Shown here piece after piece: positions 31,380 through 41,270 of a DNA stretch of 64,000 bases. The stretch spans positions 4,030,001 to 4,094,000 of the forward strand of contig NC_089429.1 in the NCBI RefSeq assembly GCF_026210795.1, written 5' to 3'. The DNA comes from Rhizophagus irregularis. Taxonomy: Eukaryota > Glomeromycota > Glomeromycetes > Glomerales > Glomeraceae. Below the pieces are notes generated by a model, which was not told the DNA's origin, did not search any database, and was given only the letters and a program-made list of their open reading frames with translations. Position 1 is the first letter of the stretch, and every line of letters starts with the position of its first letter. The position numbers were made by a program, and so were the translations under genes.

Positions 31380-31795
31380 GTGATATTTTTACGATATCAT
31401 ATTGATATTGAATTAATGTTGGAACGATATCATATTAATATCGTATTTACTTTCTATTTTTCATTATTGTTATAACAATATCAAAATATCGAAATGATAT
31501 CGATTTGATGTTTCGTCAATATCGTTATGATGTCGATTAGATAATTATAAAGTGATATTTTTACGATATCATATTGATATTGAATTAATGTTGGAACGAT
31601 ATCATATTAATATCGTATTTACTTTCTATTTTTCATTATTGTTATAACAATATCGAAATATCGAAATGATATCGATTTGATGTTTCGTCAATATCGTTAT
31701 GATGTCGATTAAATAATTATAAAGTGATATCTTTACGATATCATATTGATATTGAATTAATGTTGGAACGATATCATATTAATATCATATTTACA
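31380..31795. repeat. 172 bp form of the GATATC repeat
   Basis: Same unit as in the inverted-repeat arms at 6840-7338 and 11,930-12,610, but with an exact 172 bp period (31,381, 31,553, 31,725). The extra 8 bp come from a duplicated ATATCGAA step. The array ends abruptly against the truncated 3' end of the LINE. Confidence 0.85.
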
Positions 31796-32316
31796 TTCAT
31801 AGGACCTGTGAGTAATGCTAGAAATATAGCCACTAATTCTGAACGTGTAGATGAAGGCCATAGTGATACATTTGCTTGGGCTGACAAAGCAGGTTCATTA
31901 TTAACACAAAACGCCGCACCCATGTCTGTGTACACTAAATTAAGATCTTGTTTACCCATTGTTGTAGGGGTGCTTGGCTTGAGAGAACCATCTGTATAAT
32001 ATTCTACCATTGTTCTCTCTGCTAGTATATTTCTAATATTCATTAGTTGCGTTTTCAAGTTATCATCATCTATCCATCTGTGAATCCATATGTCTTGGAC
32101 CATCGGTAGGCTAATTATGGGATTTGGAGCTGATGTTGATAACCTGTCATCAGGTATCGAGACATTAAATTGATGGGTTGATGACAGCCATTCACTAGGA
32201 AAACTCCAGCCGCACATATTAGATTCTTTATTTAATATTGCCACTTTACAGCAGTGAGCTGGTATGGATCGTCCCATGTCCTGCCAACCAAATGTTCTAT
32301 TATCATTATATCCCGG
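31796..32316 (-). pseudogene. LINE pol C-terminus with RNase H, part beyond the LTR insertion
   Basis: On the minus strand this frame continues exactly from 43,673 once the LTR element and one CCGG are removed. It contains an RNase H-like domain with Y-Y-T-D-G-S-L (first Asp), G-A-A-F and S-T-R-S-E-L (Glu), in the usual order for the RNase H that follows RT in several LINE clades. It stops where the 172 bp repeat begins (about 31,796), so the 3' end of the LINE is missing. Confidence 0.8.
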
Positions 32317-33414
32317 TGTAAACGGTCAAATATCAAGCACGAAAAGATGATAAAATTCAACCACCAAATGTAATTATTAAATATTAAGAACGAACAAATT
32401 AATCGTGGATTGGCGAAGATGGATAAATAATTAGCCGAAAAGGATAAACATTTAGGAAGAGTAATGATCTACATGATGTAATATTTATTGAATGATTGAC
32501 AAGGAACCAATAGGATAAATAGAGTCGATCAATTGCGGCTTAGCAATCTTTAACAATAAGAACGATAAGAAAGAATAATTATAAGCCACAAAAGATAGAT
32601 TATAAGCAAAACACATAAAGCGAATTAAAAGAACATATAAAATAATGTCAGAAAGATTAAAGAACACAAAATAATGTAAAAGATAATATAAAAAGATAGT
32701 ATAAAGATGGAACGTAAAAGATAATATATTAAAAAGAACATATATAAAAAGATAGCATATTAAAAGATAGCATATTAAAAGATAGCGTATTTAAAATATA
32801 GATAGTATATTAGAAAGATAGTTCAAAGATAATATGTAAAAAGAACATAAAAGATAGTATATAGATAGAATAGAAAGTAGCATAAAAATTGTATATATAG
32901 AGAGCGGAATTCAAGGTAATTCCTTAGTTCTCATCCACAGAACTCAATAAAAATATAAGTTTTATTTTTTTAATTATTTGTTAGTAAAGTTTAATGTTAA
33001 TTAAAGGTAATAGGTTCGCCCTAAACTTTAATTAATGTTTGCTTAATTAATTTTAATTGAATAAATGGAAATTTTAAGGTGAATTAAATATATGTTTTTG
33101 AAAAGTAATAATTCGTAGCGAGAGCTATCGAAGTTTGAAATTAAAGGTAAAAGTGGATATAATTTGGGGAAAATTTAGAGAAGTTAATTTTATTTTATAT
33201 CGTTCAACGTTTTATATTACTAACGCTATTTATGTCGTGAACCAAGAATGTTGTTGTTATATGTTGTTGTATGTTGTTTGTTAATTATATCGTTGACTAT
33301 TTGCTTGTTCGTTTAATTGTTCGTTCGTTCGTTCATTCGTTCGTTTGACCATGAGAATGCCCGTTCGATGTGGCAACTCTGTAAATTGATGACAGAGGGA
33401 ATTGGGGGATCTCA
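32317..33414 (+). repeat. 5' LTR
   Basis: 1,098 bp, TG...CA ends. A TATA-like TATATATAG lies near 32,891, shortly before GAGAGCGGAATTC, the probable promoter. A TTCG tetramer run occupies 33,310-33,345. Confidence 0.9.
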
Positions 33415-34938
33415 TATGGTGCATGCTCGCAAGAAAGGAAATGATCATCATCACATGATTATTATTATAATGAATATGAAAATTTAATTTCGTTAGTAAG
33501 TCACTGATAGGTATTATTAATCAATATTTTATTTTTAGAATTTATTTTTAGATTTCAGGTTTTTGACGAGTTCAAAAGGAACCAATAAGTCAACAAGGAT
33601 TTAATCGAGTTAAAAACTTGGAAAGGTGAAAGATTGGAGTTTGTTGTTGTGCAAGTAATCATTTAATCGATAGAAAGCACAAGAATATTTCTTTCGGGAA
33701 TAAAGTACCTGAGAAATTTCATAAGGAGATGTGGAAGCGAAAGATGAATTTTGAAATAAAGATTAATAATGGGAGAACACCAATGTATTATCTGGGATTC
33801 ATCTGTGTGGTATGGGTTACCTCTGAGTTTGAATTTTGGATAAATGCTCGAGATTGGAAAATTTTTATTCTTCGACATTAAAGATTATAACGTATGGGTT
33901 ACGTCAAATCTGGATACCCAGCTCAATAATGCGCAAATTGCTTTGGGGACGGGGAACGAAAATTGTAAAGACACCTACTATCAAGAAACATTGAATGGAT
34001 AAAATGGGACAAACCTGTAAACTATCATGCTTTTACCCAATGGGAAAAAGATAGAGATAAGCCCAGTATAGGTCCACCAATTTGAGGAAAGATAAGTTGG
34101 TTTAGATGAGTTTTATGGATAGCTGATGACTTTTGAAACTGGATTTTGGAAGGTTAGATTCACCCGTTAAGAGACGAGTCGGCCAACGAAGGAGGAAAGA
34201 CAGATGCGTTGTATTGTTACAGGTCCTAGGCTACATTTCAGATGAGGGTTCCTGGTGTAGTGTGCTAGGTCACGCTTTCATTACAATGTTCTGTTAAAAG
34301 AAGATAAAGTAGAAGGATATTTACACATTAACGAGCTGTATAATGAATATTATGTGCAGTATTTAATAATAGAGTAAAATCCGAAAAGAAGGACATTTAT
34401 TAAAAAGAAGAACATTTATTTGAAAAAGAATATTTATTTGAAAAAGAACATTTATTTGAAAAGAAGGACATTTATCTGAAAAGAACGACATTTTGTGCGT
34501 TATAGATTAATTTATATAATATAGAATATATAGAGCAAGAAGGATTTATGTGGATGATAAGAAAGATGTGATATGTGATATGTGAAATTATGAATCACGG
34601 TGATAGGAGATAAATTTTAGAATGTGAAATTATGGATATCGGTGATAAAAGATAAATTTTATGGCGCAGTAAAAACCTCCGCAGTCTGAGGAGATCGTGG
34701 ACTTAGAATAATTTTTGAAATTTTGAGGCGCAGTAAAATTAATAGTAAAACATGGCGTAGTAAATATATAAAATTGAAAGATGGAGTTTAAAGATTGAAA
34801 GAAGTAATCTATTTAAAGATAAAAGAATGTTTAGAAGATCAAAAATAGAAATGATAAGAGTGAAATATATATATATAAAGAGAGGAATCCGATTGAGATT
34901 CTGGATGGATATTCATAGCAATTTAACTAAAGCATACA
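33415..34938. promoter_or_regulatory. Primer-binding site candidate and long 5' leader
   Basis: TGGTGCATGCTCGC begins two bases after the LTR end (33,417). It starts with TGG, the complement of a tRNA CCA end, so it is a candidate primer-binding site; I cannot say for which tRNA. About 1.5 kb of non-coding leader follows, with repeated GGCGCAGTAAA near 34,663, 34,724 and a variant near 34,753. A second TATATATATA tract lies at 34,869. Confidence 0.5.
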
Positions 34939-37900
34939 ATGGAATGGTACCATCAATGGGAAAGTGAATATAGAACACATAAGGAGGAACACGAACTAGG
35001 AACAGAAGAATTGGACGAATGTTTAAATTGTGAATTGTGTCATCCGATAGTAAATGAACCAATAGTGTTCAAGAAATTTTGGGACGCATTATTTAAATTT
35101 GAAGATGCAATAATAATATATAATGATGTAACAATTAAAGGATTATTAGATTTATTAAGTATGGATAATTCAGAAAGAGAAGATACAATACATAAGGGGA
35201 AATGTAGAGACATAATGGATAGAATAACAGAATCAATAAGATATAGGATACAGCCGAAAATAAAAGAGAAGGGATTACGAACAATCATATTAGTGATTGT
35301 GAGGGATTGTATTGAAAGAAATCTGGGAAATGAAGTATTTGATAGATTGATTGGAAATCCTGAATTGATAGAACACAAATATATTTTAGAAGATTGGGAT
35401 GTTGAAAGAAAGTTTGGGAAATTTTGGCAATGGTACAGAATCACATCGAAAGAAATTGGACCATTACGAGTAAAGATGGGAGCAATGAAGACATTTAGGG
35501 AATTACTATATGAAGAAGAAGGAATAGCTACGAACGAGGAGAAAGTAAAGGAATTAATGTCCAATATGGAATACGAGAACATAAATATAGAAAATGTTCA
35601 CGAATATCACAGGAATATGGTACAAAAGATAATAAGAATATTTATAGATACTAGGGGCTTTACAAAAGAACCAGAAGATTCAGAAAGTGAAGATAGTCCA
35701 GCAAGTTATGAATTAGAAAATAGTTCTGAGGAAGAATTAGAGATAATAATAGGGGACAAATCATGGAAATTTAGTGAATTAAAAAGAAGGACAAGCTCTA
35801 TAGACGAAGATCAATTGAGATACATTTGGAAGATAGGAATAAAGTTGATGATAGAAATGGATATATTGGTAACGAAAACATTTATAGATAAAGTTCAGGA
35901 GATAGAGGAAATCGACGAAAGGGAAAAAGAATTGAAGATAAGAGAATGGTTAGAAAAAGAAACAGTAATATGTAAAAGATGCGGTAATAGAAGGTTCGAA
36001 ATGGACAAAACAGATAATGAATGTGGGGAATGTATTAAAGAAATGCAGAAAGATGAACAAGATGAGTTAGCAGAATTAAAAGATGAGATAGAAAAGTTAG
36101 GATATGAAATAGATGTATCAGAAATTCAAAGAATGAAGAGTTTTGGGGTAAATAATCGAATATTAATAACAGAAGAATTTATAATGGAATATATGGGAAT
36201 AATAGAATTGGAAGATAAAGAATTAAGAAGAGAAATTCATAAGTGGTTAAATGAGAATACAACTTGGTGCGAAAGGTGCGAAATAAGATGGATGAATAAT
36301 ATGTTTAGATTTGGAGGAACTGTATGCAAAGATTGTGAAGAAGAAGATGTTGATGAAATTGATGATCGGGTAAAAAGATTGCAGAAGATTTTTGAAGATA
36401 TCGAAACAATAGTAACTGAAGAAGAATTGTTAAGATTAACCAGTATGGGATATACAAATGGAGAAATTTTAGATAAAGAATTCATTGAGATCTTTCAAGA
36501 AAACAAGAATGAGTCAGAAAAAGAATTGAAGAAAAAGTTAGATAAGTTATTGAAAGAACAAGCAGGAATAATAGATAGTGAAGAAAGTGGTGAAAAGAGT
36601 GATAATGAAGAATCAGAAGAAGATAATACAGATGATTCAGAAAAAACTGGAGAAATATTAAGTCCAGATGAAATATGGAATGAAAATATCGAAAATTTTA
36701 ATGAAGAAGAGTTCGAAGATGAAATTGAAAATGTTATAAATAGAGGAGGTATTGACTTAAGTCAAAACTCAGATACGAATAGTTCATTAAATATTAAGAA
36801 TTCGGACAACGAAAGTGAATTATCTGATTACAATTTACAAGATTTATTTCAAGAAAATATGGCAACCGAGAATCAAGTAAAGAGATTAATAGAGAACGCT
36901 TTAGGTTATCCAGCTAATACTTTGAATGCAGCAGTAGGAGCAGGAGCGAGTTTGATAGATAGAATTGAAAATGCAGGGAATGAAGCAGGAGGAATGGTTA
37001 GTGTACCACTCTTTTATGGAAAAGAAGACGAAAATGTTAACGATTGGGTTAGACAATTTGAGGTAGCATTTACAGCAGTCGGAAAAGCAGCAGGAGCTAA
37101 TGGTGTAAGACAAGCGGCATACGCAGCAGCACATTTAAGAGGGGCAGCATCACAATGGTATAATGAAATGAAAGAAGTAAATGCAGGTAACTTAGTGAAT
37201 TGGGCGGATGCAGATAATGATAATGATTTAAAGCATAGAATAAAAAGAAGATTTACTAGAGAGGATGTCAGAAGAAAGAAAATGCAAGAATTAAGAAAAA
37301 TTCGACAAGGAAAAAATGAAAATGTTGAGGAATACACAGGAAGATTTAGACAAATATTAAGGATAGCAACTAGAGGACATGCCTTAGCAGATGATTGTCA
37401 AGTAGATTATTATATTGATGGATTGGAACCAGCAATAGGGTTTCAAATTAGAAGACAGAATCCGGAGAACTTAAATGGGGCAATAGAAATGGCAGAAAGA
37501 GAAGAAAGTGCAAGGGACGAATTTTATAGGAAAATAATAGGTTTACCAGTTAGTACAAAGATAGACATCGGAAGAGATGATAATAGACAAAATATGTTCA
37601 CAAAACCATTGAACGAAAATTATGAGGACGAATTAGTCAAAGCGTTTGAGGAAAAGGCAAGAATTAGTAAATTAGAAGGACTGGTATCAAATATAGAGAG
37701 AAGATTAAATAACGATAATAATAGGTATCGATCAAATATGGGAAGGAGATTAAATGATGGTAATAGGAATAGTTATCAATCAAATCAAAAAAGGGTACCG
37801 ACATGCTATACATGTGGTAGAATTGGTCATTATTCAAGAGAGTGTCTGGGGAAAAGAAGGAATGCAAGAGTAAATATGATGGACGAATACGATGACCAAG

Positions 37901-38580
37901 AAGAATATGGTTATAATGGATATGAAGATGAGGAACCACAATACAGTGAAATGTATTATACACAAGGTTATTACGATGATTATGAAGATAGGGAATTAAA
38001 TTACCACAATGAATTATACGCGAAAGATAACGCAGTAAAAACAAGAAGACAAACGAGAAGGTCGAATCCAGTAGTGGGATATAAAAATAATAATGAAGAA
38101 GGAAATTTACAAGAAGAATTAAGAGAAGCGGGAAATAGAATGGATGATAGAGAAATACCAAGTGGAACAACAACACCAAGATATACGCCCGAAAGGACAG
38201 AACAAAATAATGTATACAAAGATAGTCAAAATTGGGATAATCCAATAGGACCAGAAGATTATAATTATGGTCGTCGACCCATGACAAAAGATGGAAGATT
38301 TTATAAACCAATGTTCACAAAAGAAGGCAAAGCATTTTACCCTGGAATGCGGCAAGACGAATTTGGAAATTGGGTTAGAACAAAGCCATCAGGGACAGGA
38401 AAGTCCAGAGAATATGGACCGAGATTAACTGATGGAATACCACCTTACGACATTGTGGGAGACGTGAAAAATTGTAGAGCGAATATAACATTTGGACAAT
38501 TAACAAATGAGAATACTAAGTATCATAAACAATTAAGGGAAGGAACATATAAGCCAAGAAGTGTAAATGAGAGAAATTGA
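34939..38580 (+). CDS. Gag polyprotein with N-terminal zinc-ribbon extension
   Basis: 1,213 codons, much longer than a typical Ty3 gag. Residues 1-640 are an unusual acidic/helical extension. It contains a repeated module of ~90-100 residues (a helical E-E-F-I...I-x-E-x-E-D-K-E...W-L-x-x-x-T unit) ending in a zinc ribbon: C345-x2-C348-x13-C362-x2-C365 and C444-x2-C447-x15-C463-x2-C466. A third, cysteine-less copy follows, and a C-x2-C-x2-C cluster lies near residue 30. From about M641 a standard gag starts: capsid helices (V-P-L-F-Y-G-K-E-D-E-N-V near 667, A-S-Q-W-Y near 735) and a CCHC knuckle C956-x2-C959-x4-H964-x4-C969. It ends at TGA 38,578-38,580, in the same frame as protease. Translation may also start at ATG 36,859. 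Confidence 0.85.
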   Translation: MEWYHQWESEYRTHKEEHELGTEELDECLNCELCHPIVNEPIVFKKFWDALFKFEDAIIIYNDVTIKGLLDLLSMDNSEREDTIHKGKCRDIMDRITESIRYRIQPKIKEKGLRTIILVIVRDCIERNLGNEVFDRLIGNPELIEHKYILEDWDVERKFGKFWQWYRITSKEIGPLRVKMGAMKTFRELLYEEEGIATNEEKVKELMSNMEYENINIENVHEYHRNMVQKIIRIFIDTRGFTKEPEDSESEDSPASYELENSSEEELEIIIGDKSWKFSELKRRTSSIDEDQLRYIWKIGIKLMIEMDILVTKTFIDKVQEIEEIDEREKELKIREWLEKETVICKRCGNRRFEMDKTDNECGECIKEMQKDEQDELAELKDEIEKLGYEIDVSEIQRMKSFGVNNRILITEEFIMEYMGIIELEDKELRREIHKWLNENTTWCERCEIRWMNNMFRFGGTVCKDCEEEDVDEIDDRVKRLQKIFEDIETIVTEEELLRLTSMGYTNGEILDKEFIEIFQENKNESEKELKKKLDKLLKEQAGIIDSEESGEKSDNEESEEDNTDDSEKTGEILSPDEIWNENIENFNEEEFEDEIENVINRGGIDLSQNSDTNSSLNIKNSDNESELSDYNLQDLFQENMATENQVKRLIENALGYPANTLNAAVGAGASLIDRIENAGNEAGGMVSVPLFYGKEDENVNDWVRQFEVAFTAVGKAAGANGVRQAAYAAAHLRGAASQWYNEMKEVNAGNLVNWADADNDNDLKHRIKRRFTREDVRRKKMQELRKIRQGKNENVEEYTGRFRQILRIATRGHALADDCQVDYYIDGLEPAIGFQIRRQNPENLNGAIEMAEREESARDEFYRKIIGLPVSTKIDIGRDDNRQNMFTKPLNENYEDELVKAFEEKARISKLEGLVSNIERRLNNDNNRYRSNMGRRLNDGNRNSYQSNQKRVPTCYTCGRIGHYSRECLGKRRNARVNMMDEYDDQEEYGYNGYEDEEPQYSEMYYTQGYYDDYEDRELNYHNELYAKDNAVKTRRQTRRSNPVVGYKNNNEEGNLQEELREAGNRMDDREIPSGTTTPRYTPERTEQNNVYKDSQNWDNPIGPEDYNYGRRPMTKDGRFYKPMFTKEGKAFYPGMRQDEFGNWVRTKPSGTGKSREYGPRLTDGIPPYDIVGDVKNCRANITFGQLTNENTKYHKQLREGTYKPRSVNERN

Positions 38581-38583
38581 CTA
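38578..38583 (+). promoter_or_regulatory. Leaky-stop candidate UGA-CUA between gag and protease
   Basis: Gag ends TGA followed by CTA-C, and the protease frame (from 38,590) is in the same reading phase with no stop in between. UGA followed by CUA is a known strong readthrough context in fungi and animals. Readthrough here would give a gag-protease fusion. Confidence 0.6.
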
Positions 38584-38589
38584 CACTCG

Positions 38590-39093
38590 GTGGAAACTAT
38601 GAAAAACGAAGAAAAGAGAACTACAGCAATGAGAACAGAATTAGAAGTTGAAGATCAATTAGTGAATGTAATAATAGATACTGGAGCAGCAGTAAGCGTG
38701 ATAACAGATAAATTAAGAAGAAGATTGAATATACCTATATTTGGAAAAAGTAAATTTAGATGTACAATAGCAAATGGGCAAAAGATAGCAGCGTTAGGAA
38801 AGGCGAATATAACTTTGAGGTACAAAGATGAATTAGAAATACTGAAAGAAGTTGAAGTAATCGATTCAGAAGAAGAGGATCTAATTTTGGGAAATGACAT
38901 ATGGAAGTTGTATAATGCAAAAATAAATTTTGAAGATCATACCTTAAGAATAGAAGAACAGGGAGAAATAATAACGATTCCAGTAGGATATGAAAGAGAA
39001 GTAGCATATGAAAGTGAGGAGAGTGAGGACGATGAAGAATATGAAAGCAATGATGAAGGAGAGGTATTCAAAATGCACCAGAATTTTAAATAG
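38590..39093 (+). CDS. Retropepsin
   Basis: 167 codons in the same phase as gag. Active site D30-T31-G32-A33, a second strand with A-N-G-Q, and I-L-G-N-D near residue 99, the normal gypsy-type order. It has an acidic C-terminal tail and ends at TAG 39,091-39,093. The RT frame starts 36 bases later in another phase; frame 3 has a stop at 39,087-39,089, so a simple -1 slip before the end of this gene cannot join them. Confidence 0.85.
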   Translation: METMKNEEKRTTAMRTELEVEDQLVNVIIDTGAAVSVITDKLRRRLNIPIFGKSKFRCTIANGQKIAALGKANITLRYKDELEILKEVEVIDSEEEDLILGNDIWKLYNAKINFEDHTLRIEEQGEIITIPVGYEREVAYESEESEDDEEYESNDEGEVFKMHQNFK

Positions 39094-39128
39094 AGAGTCT
39101 TGGCTCTGAAGAGAGAGAGACGGAAAAG

Positions 39129-41210
39129 ATGCTTGAACCAAGTGAAAATTTTATGCAAAAACTAAGTATAGGGGAAGTAGAAGAACCAATTTGGGAAAAT
39201 ATGGTAAAATTACTATTAGAATATCAAGATATTTTGGAATACGATGAGGAAATAGAAGGAAGAACAAAAGCAGCGCAACATGAGATAAAAATAAAAGATG
39301 GGGTAGAACCAATAAAGCAAAGAAGATATAAAGAAACAGATGAAAAGGCAAAATTTATAAGCGAAGAAGTAGATAAATTGTTAAGACAGGGAAGGATAAG
39401 GAAATCAAAAAGTCCATGGAGTTCACCTGTTACATTAGCAGAAAAGAAAACAGGAAAATATAGATTTTGCATTGATTACAGAAAGTTAAATAAGATAACT
39501 ATAATGGATAGTTTTCCTTTACCAAGAATGGATGAATTATTAGACAAATACAGAAAAGCAAAATGGTTTTCAAGTATAGATTTAGCGGCAGGATTTAATC
39601 AGGTAGAAATGAAAGAAGAAGACAAAGAAAAAACAGCATTTGTATGTTTGAAAGGATTGTTTGAATATAATGTAATGCCATTCGGTTTAACGAATGCACC
39701 AGCAACATTTCAAAGATTAATGGATGAAATATTAGAAGAATACATAAACGATTTTGTAGTAGTATATATTGACGATATTATGATATATTCAGAAAAATTA
39801 AAAGACCATATGGAACATGTGGAAAAAGTATTGAAGAAGTTACAGGAGAATAATTTAATAATAAAATTAAAGAAATGCAGATTTTTGGAAAGAAACATAG
39901 AATTTTTAGGACATATAGTAGGAAATGATGGATTAAGGCCAGACGATAAAAAGATAGAAAAAATAAAAGAAATGAAGGCACCAACAACAGTGAAAGAAGT
40001 AAGATCATTTTTGGGACTTTGTTCATATTACAGAAAATTTGTGAAGAATTTTTCAAAGATAGCAAGACCAATAAGTGATTTGAGAAAGAAGGGAATACCT
40101 TTCATTTGGGGAAGAGAACAACAAGAAGCGTTTGAAAAGTTGAAAGAAAAGTTAATACAATATCCAATATTGCGACATCCAGATTGGAAGAAAGAATTTC
40201 TATTGATAACAGATGCATCAGGAAAAGGATTAGGTGCAGTATTAAGCCAAAAAGATGAAAAAGGAAAAGAAGTAGTAATAGCATATGCAAGTAGAAGTTT
40301 ATTACCAGCAGAAGAGAATTATCCGATAACAGAATTGGAATGTTTAGGAATAGTTTGGGGAATTCAACATTTTCATAAATATTTGATCGATAGAAAATTT
40401 AAAGTAATAACAGATCACAGTGCATTAAAAGGATTAATGAATGCAAAGATACCGAAAGGAAAAAGAGCAAGATGGGTAATGGAATTACAGCAATATAATT
40501 TTGAAGTAATACATAGATCAGGAAAGGAAAATACGAATGCTGACGCATTAAGTAGGCTATTAAAGATAGTAGAGGATCAACCAGAAATAGTAATAATTGA
40601 TGGAGTAGATGGATTAGGGAAAACAAGTATAGTACAAAATCTAATTAAAGAATGGGAAAAGCAAGGATTAAAAGTAAGATTCAACACTTATAAGAGAAGA
40701 AGAAAAGATAAAGATGAATTTTATGAATCAAAGATGGAGACAGAATGGAAATTCAGAAAAGAAGTAGTAGAACAAATAAACAGAAGAATGTTAGAATATG
40801 ACGAAGATACAGATATAATAATTTTGGACAAATCACCATATTGTGAATATTATTATCAAAAGACGAAAAGTTTTGACAGAGGATTAATTACTCCACATGG
40901 AAATCATGAGATGGAAAAAGAAATATTCAGATTGAAAGAAACAATAGATAAATCAATAGTGATATTTTTAGAAAAAGATGGCGACGTATGTTGGAAAAAT
41001 TACATTGGAAGAGAAACAAAGAAAACGGAAAAATCATCATATCCAACATTAAAGAAGGATGAATATTTGGACATGGTTAGAATGTTTGAAGAAAATCAGG
41101 GCGTGTACAAAGATACTAAAAGATACAGTCGAGTAAAAGTTAAAAATGACAATAGTAGTTGGAGAAAAGTATTTAAAGAGGTGGAGAAATGGAGAAGAGC
41201 ACAGAACTAA
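39129..41210 (+). CDS. Reverse transcriptase - RNase H - thymidylate-kinase-like polyprotein
   Basis: 693 codons. RT: F113-C-I-D-Y-R-K-L-N, then M-P-F-G-L-T-N-A-P-A-T-F, then Y213-I-D215-D216. RNase H: D362 (I-T-D-A-S), E near 402-404 (T-E-L-E-C), D in T-D-H-S, ending in the usual N-x-x-A-D-A-L-S-R. The frame then continues into ~205 residues not found in Ty3 pol: I-V-I-I-D491-G-V-D-G-L-G-K498-T499-S500 (Walker A of the thymidylate kinase type), D567-K-S-P-Y-C-E-Y-Y-Y-Q (position of the D-R-x...Y-Q motif), then I-V-I-F-L-E-K-D-G-D-V (about 610) and an R/K-rich lid-like stretch. Length and motif order fit thymidylate/deoxynucleoside kinases. Codon and base usage match the rest of the element. 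Confidence 0.85.
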   Translation: MLEPSENFMQKLSIGEVEEPIWENMVKLLLEYQDILEYDEEIEGRTKAAQHEIKIKDGVEPIKQRRYKETDEKAKFISEEVDKLLRQGRIRKSKSPWSSPVTLAEKKTGKYRFCIDYRKLNKITIMDSFPLPRMDELLDKYRKAKWFSSIDLAAGFNQVEMKEEDKEKTAFVCLKGLFEYNVMPFGLTNAPATFQRLMDEILEEYINDFVVVYIDDIMIYSEKLKDHMEHVEKVLKKLQENNLIIKLKKCRFLERNIEFLGHIVGNDGLRPDDKKIEKIKEMKAPTTVKEVRSFLGLCSYYRKFVKNFSKIARPISDLRKKGIPFIWGREQQEAFEKLKEKLIQYPILRHPDWKKEFLLITDASGKGLGAVLSQKDEKGKEVVIAYASRSLLPAEENYPITELECLGIVWGIQHFHKYLIDRKFKVITDHSALKGLMNAKIPKGKRARWVMELQQYNFEVIHRSGKENTNADALSRLLKIVEDQPEIVIIDGVDGLGKTSIVQNLIKEWEKQGLKVRFNTYKRRRKDKDEFYESKMETEWKFRKEVVEQINRRMLEYDEDTDIIILDKSPYCEYYYQKTKSFDRGLITPHGNHEMEKEIFRLKETIDKSIVIFLEKDGDVCWKNYIGRETKKTEKSSYPTLKKDEYLDMVRMFEENQGVYKDTKRYSRVKVKNDNSSWRKVFKEVEKWRRAQN

Positions 41211-41270
41211 AAATACAGAACACATAACGAAAATAACAAATTTAGAAGCGAAATCAATTAAAGAGGTATT

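Noticed and set aside
37664..38311. Long minus-strand frames antisense to gag and pol (also 35,040-35,582, 39,151-39,472, 40,399-40,626)
   Set aside because: Shadow frames produced by A-rich codons of the retroelement; they encode only hydrophobic and Leu/Ser/Phe-rich sequence.
39084..39093. Possible -1 slippery site TTTTAAA between protease and RT
   Set aside because: The -1 frame meets TAA at 39,087-39,089, so slippage there would terminate; the heptamer also does not fit X-XXY-YYZ.
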